A DNA stretch of 64,000 bases. Origin: Watersipora subatra (taxonomy: Eukaryota; Bryozoa; Gymnolaemata; Cheilostomatida; Watersiporidae). Position numbers and translations under genes: made by a program. Positions 12,001 through 21,570 of this stretch are shown in pieces. Each line of letters opens with the position of its first letter. Position 1 is the stretch's first letter. The notes under the pieces were generated by a model. The model did not search any database, was not told the DNA's origin, and saw nothing but the letters and a program-made list of their open reading frames with translations. The DNA is taken from assembly GCF_963576615.1 (NCBI RefSeq), contig NC_088712.1:29107870-29171869 (forward strand), written 5' to 3'.

Positions 12001-14469
12001 TTCTGTTTTATGGTTTTTTTCATAATATGGTAACGGATTAATTTAAATTTAGTTAATTTTTATAGGAAATAGTGCCTTGAGACACGAGTGAATTGACATA
12101 CGAGTCCCAGAATGCATTAGGCTCGTATGTAGAGGTACGACTATATTACTTACTGCCCCTCCTGCCAATAGCCTCCGTGAAATAGTGCAAAAAGTGAGCA
12201 ACTCCCAGATGTAGAAGCGGGAGCTATCACATCTATCTCCTCATAGACTCTCTCACCGTATCTTATGGTAGTCAGCTGATCAGAGAAGCAAGAGTAAGCC
12301 TTGTCAGCACCTGGAATACAACAAATAGCAGTCTGAAATAACAACAATCATTTTACTTATGCCTGATGATATCAGTGCTGAAACAAACCTCTATGAATAC
12401 AACTCTATTAATAACTGTCCGAGGGCACAACTCCTCTAGGCGCAACCCCTCTGCAACTAGGCATGTCTCCATTTGTCTAGGTTTCCTTGTCACTGGACTC
12501 AGAAATGTCCAGCCACGATCACAGAGTCACTGTTTGTACGATAATGCTCTTAAAAACACACACAGCCTCTGCTTGCAATGAGCTGAGTAGACATAAAACT
12601 CGATCTTTGAAGAGTTGCTCTCACTTATTGTAAGTCTCCAAGAAGTTGTAACCATCGTTTGTAAGAATAGCACTCAAATCACCACTACTACTTCTGTAAA
12701 ACATTAAACTTTGTAAAACAGGCCATAGTGTTGGTATTTACCTTCTTCAGAACAGACATTTAGCAAGAAACATTATTTAATTTACCGGAAATGCCATGCA
12801 CTATAACTATTGCGCTATAACAGAATACTATTGCACTATAAAAGAATACTATTGCACTGTAACAGAATACTATTGCACTATAACAGAATACTATTGCACT
12901 ATAACAGAATACTATTGCACTATAACAGAATACTATTGCACTATAACAGAATACTATTGTACTATAACAAAATACTATTGCACTATAACAGAATACTATT
13001 GCACTATAACAGAATACTATTGCACTATAACAGAATACTATTGCACTATAACAGAATACTATTGCACTATAACAGAATACTATTGTACTATAACAAAATA
13101 CTATTGCACTATAACAGAATACTATTGCACTATAACAGAATACTATTGCACTATAACAGAATACTATTGCACTATAACAGAATACTATTGCACTATAACA
13201 AAATACTATTGCACTATAACAGAATACTATTGTACTATAACAAAATACTATTGCACTATAACAGAATACTATATTGCACTATAACATAATACTATTGCAC
13301 TATAACAGAATACAGACAGGTGACACTTTAAATATGTTCAAAGTTAAGGATCTTGATAAGAATTAACCAGTCTACAAGTTATACTTGACAAGGAAACTAG
13401 CAACTACAGGAACAGACAACTCTCTAAAGGATGAAATGCCTAAACAAAGCTAAATCTAAACTTTAAGGTGGTTCATTAGATGGGTAACAATGAAGAGTAT
13501 AATAAAAGTGACTTTTTCAGAACTGGCTTCTACATAGAAACATTCCTTTACAGCGTTTACTTGTTACAAGTGAGTAAAAGTAAAGAGAAGACAAAGTGAA
13601 CATCCCTTTTGAATTTTGGGAGAAGACGACTTCCACATGGACCAACGGCTATGAATCTAACCAACCATTTACATGAAATACGTAAATAGAGAACAAAGTG
13701 CAAACAAAAGGAGCCTCTACTTGTATAGACCGCCAAAAAAAGCAAATAAAAAAAAGCCGACAAAATGGTTTTAGTCAGAATAGACAATCACTAATGAGTT
13801 TAAATCCGTTAAGCAGATCTGAGGGGCGTGTATAAGTCTTATCCCACCTGATTTACATGCAGAGAGATACTCTTGCAAGATCTCTGCTGGAGTCCAGCCA
13901 ACGTGGTCAGGACATGGCCACCCGCTAGGAGTGTATTCCACTTCTGCTGCCTGTAACAACTAGCCATATTTAGGTGTATACAGTCATATTAGCCCACACC
14001 TGCCTATCCAATGATAAGCCCGAAATTTCTCTGTGAATTTTCTAGCAACTTTTGACACAAATTTGCAGTTCAACTCAAAAAGAAATATTAATTTTTTTTA
14101 ATATCTTGAAAGGCTAATTTATTAGAAGTAAGGAAGAAGTAAAGACAATATTATTCATCAAAAGCATTCCAAATAAAAGGAGTTGACAGATGAAATTGGG
14201 AGATGAATGTGATCATTGATTTCTAGTTTTTTTGAAAGAGTATAAGCTGCCATTATCATGAACAAAACATGCAACAGATTCTATATATATGCCATTATCT
14301 ACAGAAACGTTAGCCATGAAAAATACTAAGATGCCAAGGTGTACAATCCTTCATATGGAGCAACATTCCCTGTTTCTTGTTGTGACTACCCACCTCATCA
14401 ATTAATGGCTTATCCATCTCCAAGACTTTCCTACCGTTACCAAGACCCTTAGCAAGTCTGTTTGTGTCT
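2909..14469 (-). CDS. AFMID: Kynurenine formamidase (arylformamidase), spliced gene, eight exons seen
   Basis: This enzyme hydrolyses N-formylkynurenine to kynurenine and formate, the second step of tryptophan degradation, in the cytosol. Eight exons on the minus strand have standard GT/AG borders and matching phases: 14394-14469, 13848-13950, 12154-12310, 9724-9885, 6734-6831, 6482-6566, 4464-4602, 2909-3037. Counting from the in-frame ATG at 14417, they give 299 codons, close to the ~300-residue animal enzymes. Family landmarks in order are EYTPSGW, HGGYW (oxyanion hole), GHSAGAH (nucleophile Ser), SGVFD, SAQRVSPL, GQVESP and KDHF (catalytic His). The acidic triad position, Asp in the usual GQFDSP motif, is Glu here. 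The last exon was not found: exon 8 ends at an ACG|GTAAGG donor before the stop. Introns carry several minisatellites. An alternative start lies further upstream in exon 1, but family alignment favours 14417. Confidence 0.9.
4035..4112 (+). repeat. tRNA-derived SINE head
   Basis: The segment has an A-box-like TGGCCTAGTGGTTAAAAC and a B-box-like AAGTTCAAATCT at normal tRNA spacing, with a TTGCAAA anticodon-like loop. Stems are imperfect, so this is a SINE or tRNA pseudogene rather than a working tRNA. It lies in the AFMID intron between exons 7 and 8. Confidence 0.55.
4150..4275 (+). repeat. TATG/TATA microsatellite with a duplicated flank
   Basis: A (TATGTATA)n tract is followed by two diverged copies of 'TATAGAGMTGGTAYCTMTCCCT'. 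It is intronic in AFMID. Confidence 0.7.
4464..4602 (-). CDS. AFMID: AFMID exon 7 (GQVESP, atypical acid residue)
   Basis: The acceptor is TCTCCTACAG. The exon encodes LSAQRVSPLYRLPVDP and ILIAYGQVESPSF, aligning with the human SAQRNSP and GQFDSPEF motifs. The residue aligned with the triad Asp is Glu (GAG, 4503-4505). The donor chosen, CACAAG|GTTCTC, is weak, but it keeps the phase with exon 8; a slightly different 3' border is possible. Confidence 0.8.
6226..6465 (+). repeat. 33-bp minisatellite
   Basis: Roughly six copies of a 33-bp unit with core ATGACAGGAAGTGACAAGAA. The period is a multiple of three, so open frames run through it on both strands without coding meaning. It lies in the AFMID intron between exons 6 and 7, ending 16 bp before the exon 6 donor. 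Confidence 0.75.
6482..6566 (-). CDS. AFMID: AFMID exon 6 (SGVFD segment)
   Basis: This short 85-nt exon was found by following reading phase. The acceptor is TTTGTGTTACAG and the donor is GATTC|GTAAGT. It encodes MALLSGVFDVTNLLKTSINI and continues PKLALGD, matching the family 'LVSGVFDLEPI' strand. Both flanking codons resolve (Gly upstream, Ser downstream), which strongly supports the model. Confidence 0.9.
6734..6831 (-). CDS. AFMID: AFMID exon 5 (nucleophile elbow GHSAGAH)
   Basis: It runs from CTTTGGCAG|CTCTATAG to ATCAAAG|GTAAGT. It encodes SIVLSGHSAGAHLVVMLAID and on to ARQLIKG. GHSAG carries the catalytic serine. Phase fits exon 4 (AG + C gives Ser) and exon 6 (G + GA gives Gly). Confidence 0.93.
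6899..7482 (+). repeat. 39-bp minisatellite with a BamHI site in most units
   Basis: About 15 copies of a 39-bp unit containing GATCCTAACATGACTTGACA, differing at a few fixed positions (AGATGA/AGCTGA, ATGACTT/ATGAATT/ATCACTT). These variants recur in the same order, which suggests a higher-order unit of several monomers. The period is divisible by 3, giving spurious open frames on the minus strand. It lies in the AFMID intron upstream of exon 5. Confidence 0.9.
8357..8440 (+). repeat. Short ~27-bp tandem repeat
   Basis: Three copies of a TAGTGCTGCTCCGCAATGCT-type unit, with small variants. Intronic in AFMID. Confidence 0.65.
8870..9235 (+). mobile_element. Composite repeat: tRNA-like segment plus Helitron 3' end
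   Basis: Bases 8945-9020 on the minus strand resemble a tRNA head, with an A-box-like TGGCTGAATCGGTACGGC and a B-box-like GAGATCAAATC. The right end, about 9207-9235, has the hairpin CCCGGGCAACGCCGG followed by AAAGCACAGCTAG and then T: a Helitron terminus. The arrangement matches 790-1107. It lies in the AFMID intron between exons 4 and 5. Confidence 0.5.
9724..9885 (-). CDS. AFMID: AFMID exon 4
   Basis: It runs from ATTTTAGTTTTAG|GGCAAACTC to GATCAG|GTATTT. It encodes ANSMHLAHPVIAAGHYFAGI, then TLDDIITQAVDAVNQLAEYA, matching the human segment with HPLTAQG and GTLDHMVDQVT. One base completes the exon 3 codon; two bases pass to exon 5. Confidence 0.9.
10855..11095 (+). repeat. 19-bp minisatellite
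   Basis: About 12-13 copies of GGGCTAACATGTGACACAA, with ACGTGTG and AGAGCGAAC variants. The variants repeat in the same order, indicating a block duplication. It lies in the AFMID intron between exons 3 and 4. Confidence 0.9.
11165..11375 (+). repeat. Diverged dispersed repeat, copy 1 (copy 2 at 12425-12620)
   Basis: This stretch and 12425-12620 share a diverged ~190-bp sequence, with landmarks CTGGACTCAGAMATGTC, GCTCTTAAAA and CATCTTTGA/GATCTTTGA. The two copies lie in neighbouring AFMID introns in the same orientation. The family is not recognised. Confidence 0.5.
11438..12143. mobile_element. TA-flanked MITE (Tc1/mariner-like ends)
   Basis: Terminal inverted repeats of about 22 bp (CAGTCACACCTCTACCTACG left; the right end inverted reads TAGTCGTACCTCTACATACG) are flanked by TA at 11436-11437 and 12144-12145. 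There is no transposase. The interior includes degraded 'ACGAG' motifs typical of such ends. The right end lies 3 bp beyond the GTAAGT donor of AFMID exon 3 on the transcribed strand. Confidence 0.6.
12154..12310 (-). CDS. AFMID: AFMID exon 3 (HGGYW oxyanion motif)
   Basis: It runs from ATTCCAG|GTGCTGAC to GGGGCA|GTAAGT. It encodes GADKAYSCFSDQL through FALFHGGYWQEG. HGGYW is the diagnostic oxyanion-hole motif of the arylformamidase / hormone-sensitive-lipase-like branch of alpha/beta hydrolases. The donor is only a few bases from the end of a MITE (11438-12143). Confidence 0.92.
12425..12620 (+). repeat. Diverged dispersed repeat, copy 2
   Basis: This is the partner of 11165-11375: the same ordered landmarks (CTGGACTCAGA, ATGTCCAGC, CTCTTAAAAACACA) with many substitutions. 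No coding role is seen. Confidence 0.5.
12796..13312 (+). repeat. 21-bp minisatellite
   Basis: About 24 copies of TATTGCACTATAACAGAATAC. 'TATTGTACTATAACAAAATAC' variants are interspersed regularly. Because 21 is divisible by 3, two frames stay open over 480 bp and encode repeated YYCTITE or ILLHYNR peptides; these are artefacts. It lies in the AFMID intron between exons 2 and 3. Confidence 0.92.
13848..13950 (-). CDS. AFMID: AFMID exon 2
   Basis: It runs from TTACAG|GCAGCAGAAG to TCAG|GTGGGA. It encodes AAEVEYTPSGWPCPDHVG and continues through ILQEYLSACKS. EYTPSGW corresponds to the 'QYSPSRW' N-terminal motif of the family. It leaves one base (G) that exon 3 completes with GT. Confidence 0.82.
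14394..14469 (-). CDS. AFMID: AFMID exon 1 (first coding exon)
   Basis: An acceptor-like TTTCTGTTGTAG precedes the exon and GAG|GTGGGT ends it. The frame is open through the whole exon; the ATG at 14417-14415 starts MDKPLIDE, which matches the position of the N-terminus in vertebrate AFMID. The upstream part is probably 5' UTR. The exon ends on a complete codon, as exon 2 requires. Confidence 0.7.
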
Positions 14470-14514
14470 CTACAACAGAAACAGTTCAAGGCTGAAATGA
14501 CAACACAAAGATGT

Positions 14515-14702
14515 ACACCTGAACAGTAGCACACATTATACATCAGGAATAATGTCTTTAGTAATGATATATTCATTTATACATGTACCCATTGATGTAC
14601 CCAAATATGTAGACCTGAACAATAGCACACATTATACATCAGGAATAATGTCTTTAGTTATGATATATTCATTTATACACGCACCCATTACGACTCCATT
14701 TT
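14515..14702 (+). repeat. Tandem duplication, two ~96-bp units
   Basis: Two adjacent copies, offset by 96 bp, share CACACATTATACATCAGGAA and a following ATGATATATTCATTTATACA. It lies just upstream of AFMID exon 1, so it is in the 5' flank or in an unannotated first intron. Confidence 0.8.
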
Positions 14703-15064
14703 ATTGAGTAGTTCATAGCTTTCACTGATGTAGGTGGGCACATTATTTGTATTTGGCATTATACTTCATTGTAATCTAGTAATATTCTGGTCAAACTTGA
14801 AAGAACATTTTCCAAACCAAACAGGAAGCCTTTCATAAAGAAAATTGGAGCCTTGTTCAAATGAAGACCAAAATTTCATACAATGTCAGATTGTCAAATC
14901 ATTAGATGTTCCTTTTGTAAAAGGTCTCATGTTGTGGTTTAGTTTTAGTTTGATTATTAAAAGTTTGATGTCGATCTTGTCTGGGTTCTGGAGTCTCGTG
15001 CACCATGAGAGATCATCATGAGTAATCAGTATAGGCATAACTCTTCGCCCAAGTTGTAAGGTGG

Positions 15065-15165
15065 TTGAGCAGTGTCGTGGTTAAGATGCCGGTTGTTAAA
15101 ACAGATGGTCAAAGTTCAATTCCAATGTGAGGCCATTTTTTCCTAACACACTTAGTGTGGCTTTG
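15065..15165 (+). repeat. tRNA-derived SINE head
   Basis: It shows GAGCAGTGTCGTGGTTAAG (A-box-like) and AAGTTCAATTCCAATGTGA (B-box-like) at tRNA spacing. There is no clean cloverleaf. Probably a SINE. Confidence 0.45.
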
Positions 15166-15814
15166 GACAGACAGACACTGCTCCTATTATAGTCAATATT
15201 ATGAGTGATGTTGACCTTGTTTGAGCTCTATTCTCCTTATTGGCTCTGGAATGGGGGAGTAGAGGGTTTGGCATTACAATCTCGATTCAAGTGTCATAGT
15301 GACATTTGTAATATGTTTATTCTGGAAAGGGGAGAACATGTAAAGCTGTCCACAACACCACAGCTGATAATAATCCCTCGCATTACAGGTCAGAGCTTTG
15401 GAAAAGCTGGGAAGGTCAGCTAAACAGGCCAATAAAAGCAATTGAACTGTAAAAACTCAGCTACGATATTTAATGATTCACAAGTGATAGAGAACACAGT
15501 GGTAACATCTATCCAATAAGCTAGCAAAAGTACAACCCCAATTCGCGACACTTTTTGAGCACAAGAGTTTGGCCAGGCTTTCCTAAATGTCAATTATGAT
15601 GTTGCAAGACCTTCAAAATGATGTCCTATCTATATGTTGTTTTTGTTCTCTTGTTCATGTTCAATTTCTTTGGTAATCACATAAGTAGAAAGTTTGTTTG
15701 CAAAGCTTATAACCTTTTGAAAGGCTAAAATGAACAAAGAAATCAGAGATGAATAGAGACTAGAGCTTTCAGATGCAGCACTCAGCAGCCCTCAGTCATC
15801 TATAGAAAAAGTTC
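15166..15814. other. No gene recognised
   Basis: This is the region between a SINE head and a minisatellite. Open frames are short and resemble no family I know. Confidence 0.4.
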
Positions 15815-16285
15815 TTATTAGGCATCTTCATGTGAGGCAGAAGATATCTGGTCACATAAAGTGACACCTTCATGTGAGGCACAAGATATCTGGTCACACA
15901 AAGTGGTACCTTCATGTGAGGCAGAAGATATCTGGTTACATAAAGTGTCACCTTCGTGTGAAGCATAAGATATCTGATCACACAAAGTGACACCTCCAGG
16001 TGAGGCAGAAGATATCTGGTGCCAGAGTGGCATTTTCATAGGAGGCAGAAGATATCTGGTCACACAAAGTGGCACCTTCATGTGAGGCAGAAGATATCTG
16101 GTGACACAAAGTGACACCTTCAGGTGAGGCAGAAGATATCTGGTACTAAAGTGGCATTTTCATAAGAGGCAGAAGATATTTGGTGCCAAAATGGCATTTT
16201 CATAGGAGGCAGAAAATATCTGGTGCCTAAGTGGCATTTTCATAGGAGGCATAGGATATCTGGTGCCAAAGTAAATTTGAATTTT
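15815..16285 (+). repeat. ~43-bp minisatellite
   Basis: About eleven degenerate units with core GAGGCAGAAGATATCTGGT, followed by either CACACAAAGTGACACCTTCA or a GCCAAAGTGGCATTTTCAT variant. Two subtypes alternate, then the second dominates toward the right. Confidence 0.85.
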
Positions 16286-17293
16286 ACATTATAACTGATG
16301 CTGATCGAGTATCAGTATGCATATTCCTTGCATTATTGTCTTTCTAGCTTTCTTAATGTATAGTGAAACCCCAAAATAATTGAATGAGGTGGCAATTGCA
16401 GTCCTCAAATAGTATGAACCAGATGATCAATTTTCATCAGCCCTTCAAATGCCCCACAAATACCCAATGATGGAACTGTATCAGTCATGAATTTCAGCTC
16501 AAAAGCAAAAAAGGCAGCCCGAGATTTGGGTTGTTTGCCTGAAAAAATCTAATTTCTGTTAACTTGCTACCTTCCTTCCTTTAAAAATTCGTAACAAATA
16601 AGGGACTTCTTGCTGGAGGATATTAACATCTCAGATCAGTTGATCAGCTTGTATAATGTTTATGTAAAAGCAAAATTTGTTACATGATTTGAGTATATCA
16701 GTGTGAATTTGGTAATACCAACTTGCCTTCAAATGCCAACAACCTGCCGCGATACTAATTTTGTGTATTTTAAGTCATTGGAGCCGGTTAACCTCTACAG
16801 AAAAAATACAAATGGTACCTGCAACCATGAGAGCTGCAATAATTCAAACTCAACTGCATGTAATGAAAGCTAGAAAAAGTAAAAACATGCCTTAATTTCA
16901 AGCAGATGTTTTATCAAATAAGGAAAAAAGTCCTATAGCCCTTGTAAGGCAGTAAATTTGTTACACCATCAAGTATGCTGTTAGTTAATCAAAACAATGT
17001 ACGTCATCTGATGCATGTGAAAAACTTGACAGTAAATTTTGTGACTCTGTCTGTATATTATTATCTCATAATATTCAAGTCAACTTTTACGAAACAAAGC
17101 TGAAATAAAGATAAGGATGCTCCCACTGATTTTGAGAAAGAAATTTTTCCATATACAATATATTATTTTTATAGATGCTAGCAATAAACAAAGATAGCAC
17201 ACAAATAAAAAGGCTAAAAAATCTTTCCAAATAACACAGTAGGCAAACATTGTTATTAACCTGTCAAGTTTCATACTAATGTTTCACATGTTA
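16286..17293. other. No gene recognised
   Basis: AT-rich sequence without a supported exon or a recognisable repeat. Confidence 0.4.
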
Positions 17294-18550
17294 TCTACTA
17301 TATAAACGGCAATCGTTGTCTATCTGTGTATCTGTCTGTCCGCTTTATAGAGTACCGTACTTTTCGGACTATTAGCCGCTACTTTTATATAAGGGCGTGT
17401 CTATTCTGTGGTTTTTTTTCACCGCTAGGGCGCATTAACCGAAATCCCCGGTTAGCACGCTTTTTAAACAGCAAATTTTCTGCCGTGTTAAAAAGCGCCT
17501 TCCTGAGTTCTGCGGCCTATACAAAGGTGTCTATACAGCTATACAAATGTACTATTTATCAAATAAAATAAATTAACGAGTAGTTATTTACATGCAATTA
17601 ATATTTACTGCCAATGTGTACCGAGAAGGTCACGTAAACGTTTGTTTCTTGGAGCCACTGGAAAAACGCATTTCTCACCTACTAAATTTCCACATCAAAA
17701 AGGTAAGTGTTTCTTATACGATGTTGTATTGTATATGAATTGCCACATCTCCACTACTTAATAACGTTGGATTTGCCACTGTTCGTGATAGTGGGTCATG
17801 TTCATTTCCTTCAGCAGCCGAGTTACTAATTTTTTTCCAGCTACGAGTAGGCCTACTGTAACTTACTATTACAGAACTTTCACGAGTACTCCGAAGGTTG
17901 CGATACGCTATTGTGAAAAGAAAGAGAGCAGCTGCTGTCGACTTACTGTCACCCTGCATCAGCCATGACCAGCTATACGTCGCCTGCTCAAAAGTAGGCA
18001 CACGTTGAAAACTGTTTCTTCATACGCCCGACAGAAAAACCAAAAATGTTGTCTATCCGCAAGTGTTGCGTTGAACTAAGGGAGGGAGAGAGAGGGAGAG
18101 AGTGGGAGAGAAAGGGAGAGAGAGGGGGGGAGAAAGGGAGAGAGAGGGGGGAGAGAGGGAGAGAGAGAAGGGGAGAGAAAAGGAGAGAGCGAGGAGGAGA
18201 GGGGGGAGAGAGAGAGAGAAAGGGAGAGAGAGGGAGAGAGAGGGAGAGAGAGAGAGGGAGAAAGAGGAATAGAAGGGGAGAGAGAGGGAGAGTGAGGAGG
18301 AGAGGGGGGAGAGAGAGAGGGAGAGAGAGGGGGAGAGAGGGGGAGAAGGAGAGGGGGAAGAGGGAGGGAGAGAGGGGAGGGAGAGAGAGGGGAGAGAGAG
18401 AGGGGAGAGACGGAGAGAGGGGAAAGAGGGAGAGATGGAGAGAAGGAGATGTAACTGCATATTTAGAGTTGTTTTACAGTATGAAAGCCAACTCTCAATA
18501 AACCTTATGCTGCCCGTGAATCTGTTACTGTAGGCGGGTAATGCAGCTAG
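17294..18550 (+). mobile_element. Complete non-autonomous Helitron
   Basis: The 5' end is TCTACTATATAAACGGCAAT, preceded by A. The 3' end is a GCCCG...CGGGT hairpin followed by AATGCAGCTAG and then T. Insertion between A and T without a target duplication, a TC start and a CTAG end are the Helitron hallmarks. No Rep/helicase frame is present, so mobility would depend on another copy. A long GA-rich tract (18076-18452) occupies its right third. Confidence 0.8.
18076..18452 (+). repeat. Expanded GGGAGAGA simple-sequence tract
   Basis: About 375 bp of almost pure purine (GGGAGAGAGA, GGGGGAGA) lies inside the Helitron. The Arg/Glu/Gly-rich or Ser/Leu/Pro-rich open frames through it are low-complexity artefacts. 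Confidence 0.95.
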
Positions 18551-19358
18551 TATACGTATATATTGCATGCGTCTTGGTTGCATGTTAGTTACCAAAACAG
18601 TTCAGCCATAATACCAAAATTTTCCATATGTAAATAATAAAGCAGACTTATTATTTCACCATCTCAAACGTTTTGCAAAAACAATCTGATCAGGAATTAA
18701 ACTTTCCACGACATAGGTAGTGTTTTAAATGTAATAAAAACCTAATCACTAACTGATGTATACACCACAACATTGTCTCAGCAGACCATACTTTAGTAGC
18801 TGTTTGGAAACTCTGTAAGAAAATAGAAAAAAAACAGCTAGTTTACAGGGCATCAGTCTCTGCAGATCATTTGCGTGAAAGCGTTTAGACATGTGGTTAC
18901 GCGACCGGGCTAAGTTTGGTAAACTACCTCCCATAGAGCCAGTGTTCTATATATTACAATTGGTTAGAATCACGGGTACTTCGCTGGTTGCAAAAGTTCT
19001 TTTTGCAACGCAAGTAGGATCCGTGGTTAAAATACTGCAACCAATTTTTTAGCTAGCGATCTAAATGTAATCGCTACATGATTACTTGGCTTTTCAGCCC
19101 AAATCGATGATGAAACGCTTCACTTCTTGCATTGCTCTGACCGATGTCAGCATCGAACTCAAATCCTGAAATAACAATCACGTGACTTTACACTAATTAC
19201 TATTATTATGAATATTTATTGATGGTTTTAAATCGAGTATATAAACTCCTAATGAATAAATAACCTTTTATCCTCACAAAACAAAACAATAGCACAATAC
19301 TGATACTAATACATAAGGCATGCGCCATATTGGAAAGTTAATCGCGTACTAGTTACGC
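18551..19358. other. No gene recognised
   Basis: Between the Helitron and the fold-back element I see no supported exon. Short open frames here carry no family motif. Confidence 0.4.
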
Positions 19359-19619
19359 ATGTAAACCATAAAGTTATCTCCCCCTGGAGTGATAACTACA
19401 CGAGCGTTTCCGGTGCCAACAAGGAGCGTTTAGGCCACGCCCCTTTTTTGTGCTAGTCAGTCGTAGTGATTGACTAGATCAATAACATCAGCCATGAGAA
19501 GGGTTAAACAAGGATCATGAATTTCCAGTTAAGATAGTAATTAATGCTCATATTGAAGAAATGATAATTATAGTTTATTACTTTAATATATGCTTATTAT
19601 TTAAAGCAATTCAATACCT

Positions 19620-20156
19620 ACCAGGGATCGCTAAACATATTATGGAAATGTTTACTTTTTCATATCCATTTCCATCAATGATATACAGCCCCCCACAGCC
19701 CCATACAGCAATGATATACAGCCAATGATATACAGCCCCCCTGTATATCATTGTTTCCATAAACATAAATATTTCCATAATTTTAGGGAAATGGATATGG
19801 AAATTTTATTTTAGAAATATAGAAATGTTATTGAAATGGAAATAATATGGAAATGTTATTGAAATAGAAATAATATGGAAATGTTATTGAAATGGAAATA
19901 ATATGGAAATGTTATGGAAATGGAATTAATATGGAAATAATATAGAAATGAATTATGAAAATGTTATGGAAATAGAAATAATATAGAAATGAAGTAGGGA
20001 AATGTTATGGAAATGGAAATAATATAGAAATGTTGTAGGGAAATGTTATGGAAATGGAATTAATATGGAAATAAATTATGGAAATTTTATGGAAATGGAA
20101 ATTATATGGAAACGAATTATGGAAATGGAAATTGTGACATACACGTAATCCTTGAT
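19620..20156 (+). repeat. Insertion with AATGGAAATAATATGGA minisatellite
   Basis: This block interrupts the left arm of the fold-back element; ATACCTA occurs at both sides and is a possible target duplication. Inside are three or four copies of CAATGATATACAGCCCC in both orientations, then about 16 degenerate units of a ~20-bp 'GGAAATGTTATGGAAATAGA' repeat. Confidence 0.65.
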
Positions 20157-20394
20157 ACCTACTTGACTTGCAAAGGCACTGAATAGATAGTGTTAAGTAA
20201 GGGAGTTAATGCAATCAGTTGCTCATAGATGAGAAAGATAGTCATACTGGAGTCGTATTACATTAGTGTGATGGGAAGCTAATTGACTGCCATCAACTAT
20301 GAGCTGTACTAACCGAGTTGCCCGAGTAAGGAAAAAGTCTTTGGACAGAAAGTTTATTTTTATATAACATTTACCATTGTAACTTATAAGCTTC

Positions 20395-21570
20395 ATATCA
20401 TGAGAAAATATTTTTAAGCAGTTCAAATGAATTAAGAGGAAAAAGAAAACAACTGTAAAGGTTTTCAAGATTTTTCAAACAACTACAACTTTTAAATTTC
20501 ATATCATGAAAGAAGTGTTTTGTTGAAATAAATTAGGAAAAAAACTGTAAATGTGTTTAAATGTAAAATAATTAGCAAGTAATGGCTAAATATAATCTGT
20601 TTAGCTATGATCACAATGAAAAATTATTTAATAAATAAGGTAATAAAAGAGTCTATTTTATATTTATATAATTATAATTAGTATAATCAATGATATACAG
20701 CCCAATGGGGGCTGTGTATCATTGGTATAATTAAGTACGTTATAATTTATTTTTATTTAACATATAACAACATTTGCCACTTTAACTTTTAAACTACATA
20801 TTATGAGAAGTGTTTTGTGTAATTGAAATAAATGAAGAGAGGAGAGAAAATAAAAACAACTGTAAATGTTTTCAAGCTTTTTCAAACAACTACAACTTTT
20901 AAATTTCATATCATGAAAGAAGTGTTTTGTTGAAATAAATTAGGAAAAAAACTGTAAATGTGTTTAAATGTAAAATAATTAGCAAGTAATGGCTAAATAT
21001 AATCTGTTTAGCTATGATCACAATGAAAAATTATTTAATAAATAAGGTAATAAAAGAGTCTATTTTATATTTATATAATTATAATTAGTATAATCAATGA
21101 TATACAGCCCAATGGGGGCTGTGTATCATTGGTATAATTAAGTACGTTATAATTTATTTTTATTTAACATATAACAACATTTGCCACTTTAACTTTTAAA
21201 CTACATATTATGAGAAGTGTTTTGTGTAATTGAAATAAATGAAGAGAGGAGAGAAAATAAAAACAACTGTAAATGTTTTCAAGCTTTTTCAAACAACTAC
21301 AACTTTTAAATTTCATATCATGAAAGAAGTTTTTTGTTGAAATAAATTAGGAAGAAAAATGAAACTGCAAATGTGTTTAAATGTAAATGTGAAATAATTA
21401 GCAAGTGATGGCTAAATATAATCTGTTTAGCTATGATTACAATAAAAATTATTTAATAAATAAAGTAATAAAAAAGTCTATTTTATTTTTAAATAATTAT
21501 AATTTAGTATAATTAGGTATAATTTATTTTTATCTAACATATAACAACATTTGCCACTCTAACTTTCAAA
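20395..21570 (+). repeat. Tandem array of three 407-bp units
   Basis: TTCAAACAACTACAACTTTT recurs at 20474, 20881 and 21288, exactly 407 bp apart. Units 1 and 2 look identical for most of their length, while unit 3 is diverged and shortened. Units 1 and 2 each carry a hairpin made of CAATGATATACAGCCC and its inverse. Unit identity points to a recent duplication or gene-conversion-like event. Confidence 0.85.

Noticed and set aside
12796-13289. Two overlapping frames encoding YYCTITE and ILLHYNR repeats
   Set aside because: A 21-bp minisatellite inside an intron; no start context or family.
10855-13312. CRISPR-like regular repeats
   Set aside because: Units are directly adjacent without unique spacers, and the sequence is clearly animal; these are minisatellites.
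14417-14576. AFMID start at the far upstream ATG (14576), giving a longer hydrophobic N-terminus
   Set aside because: An acceptor-like TTTCTGTTGTAG lies between it and the exon, and the family alignment starts at the internal ATG 14417.
18046-18595. Arg/Glu/Gly-rich and Ser/Leu/Pro-rich frames on opposite strands
   Set aside because: A low-complexity GA tract inside a Helitron.
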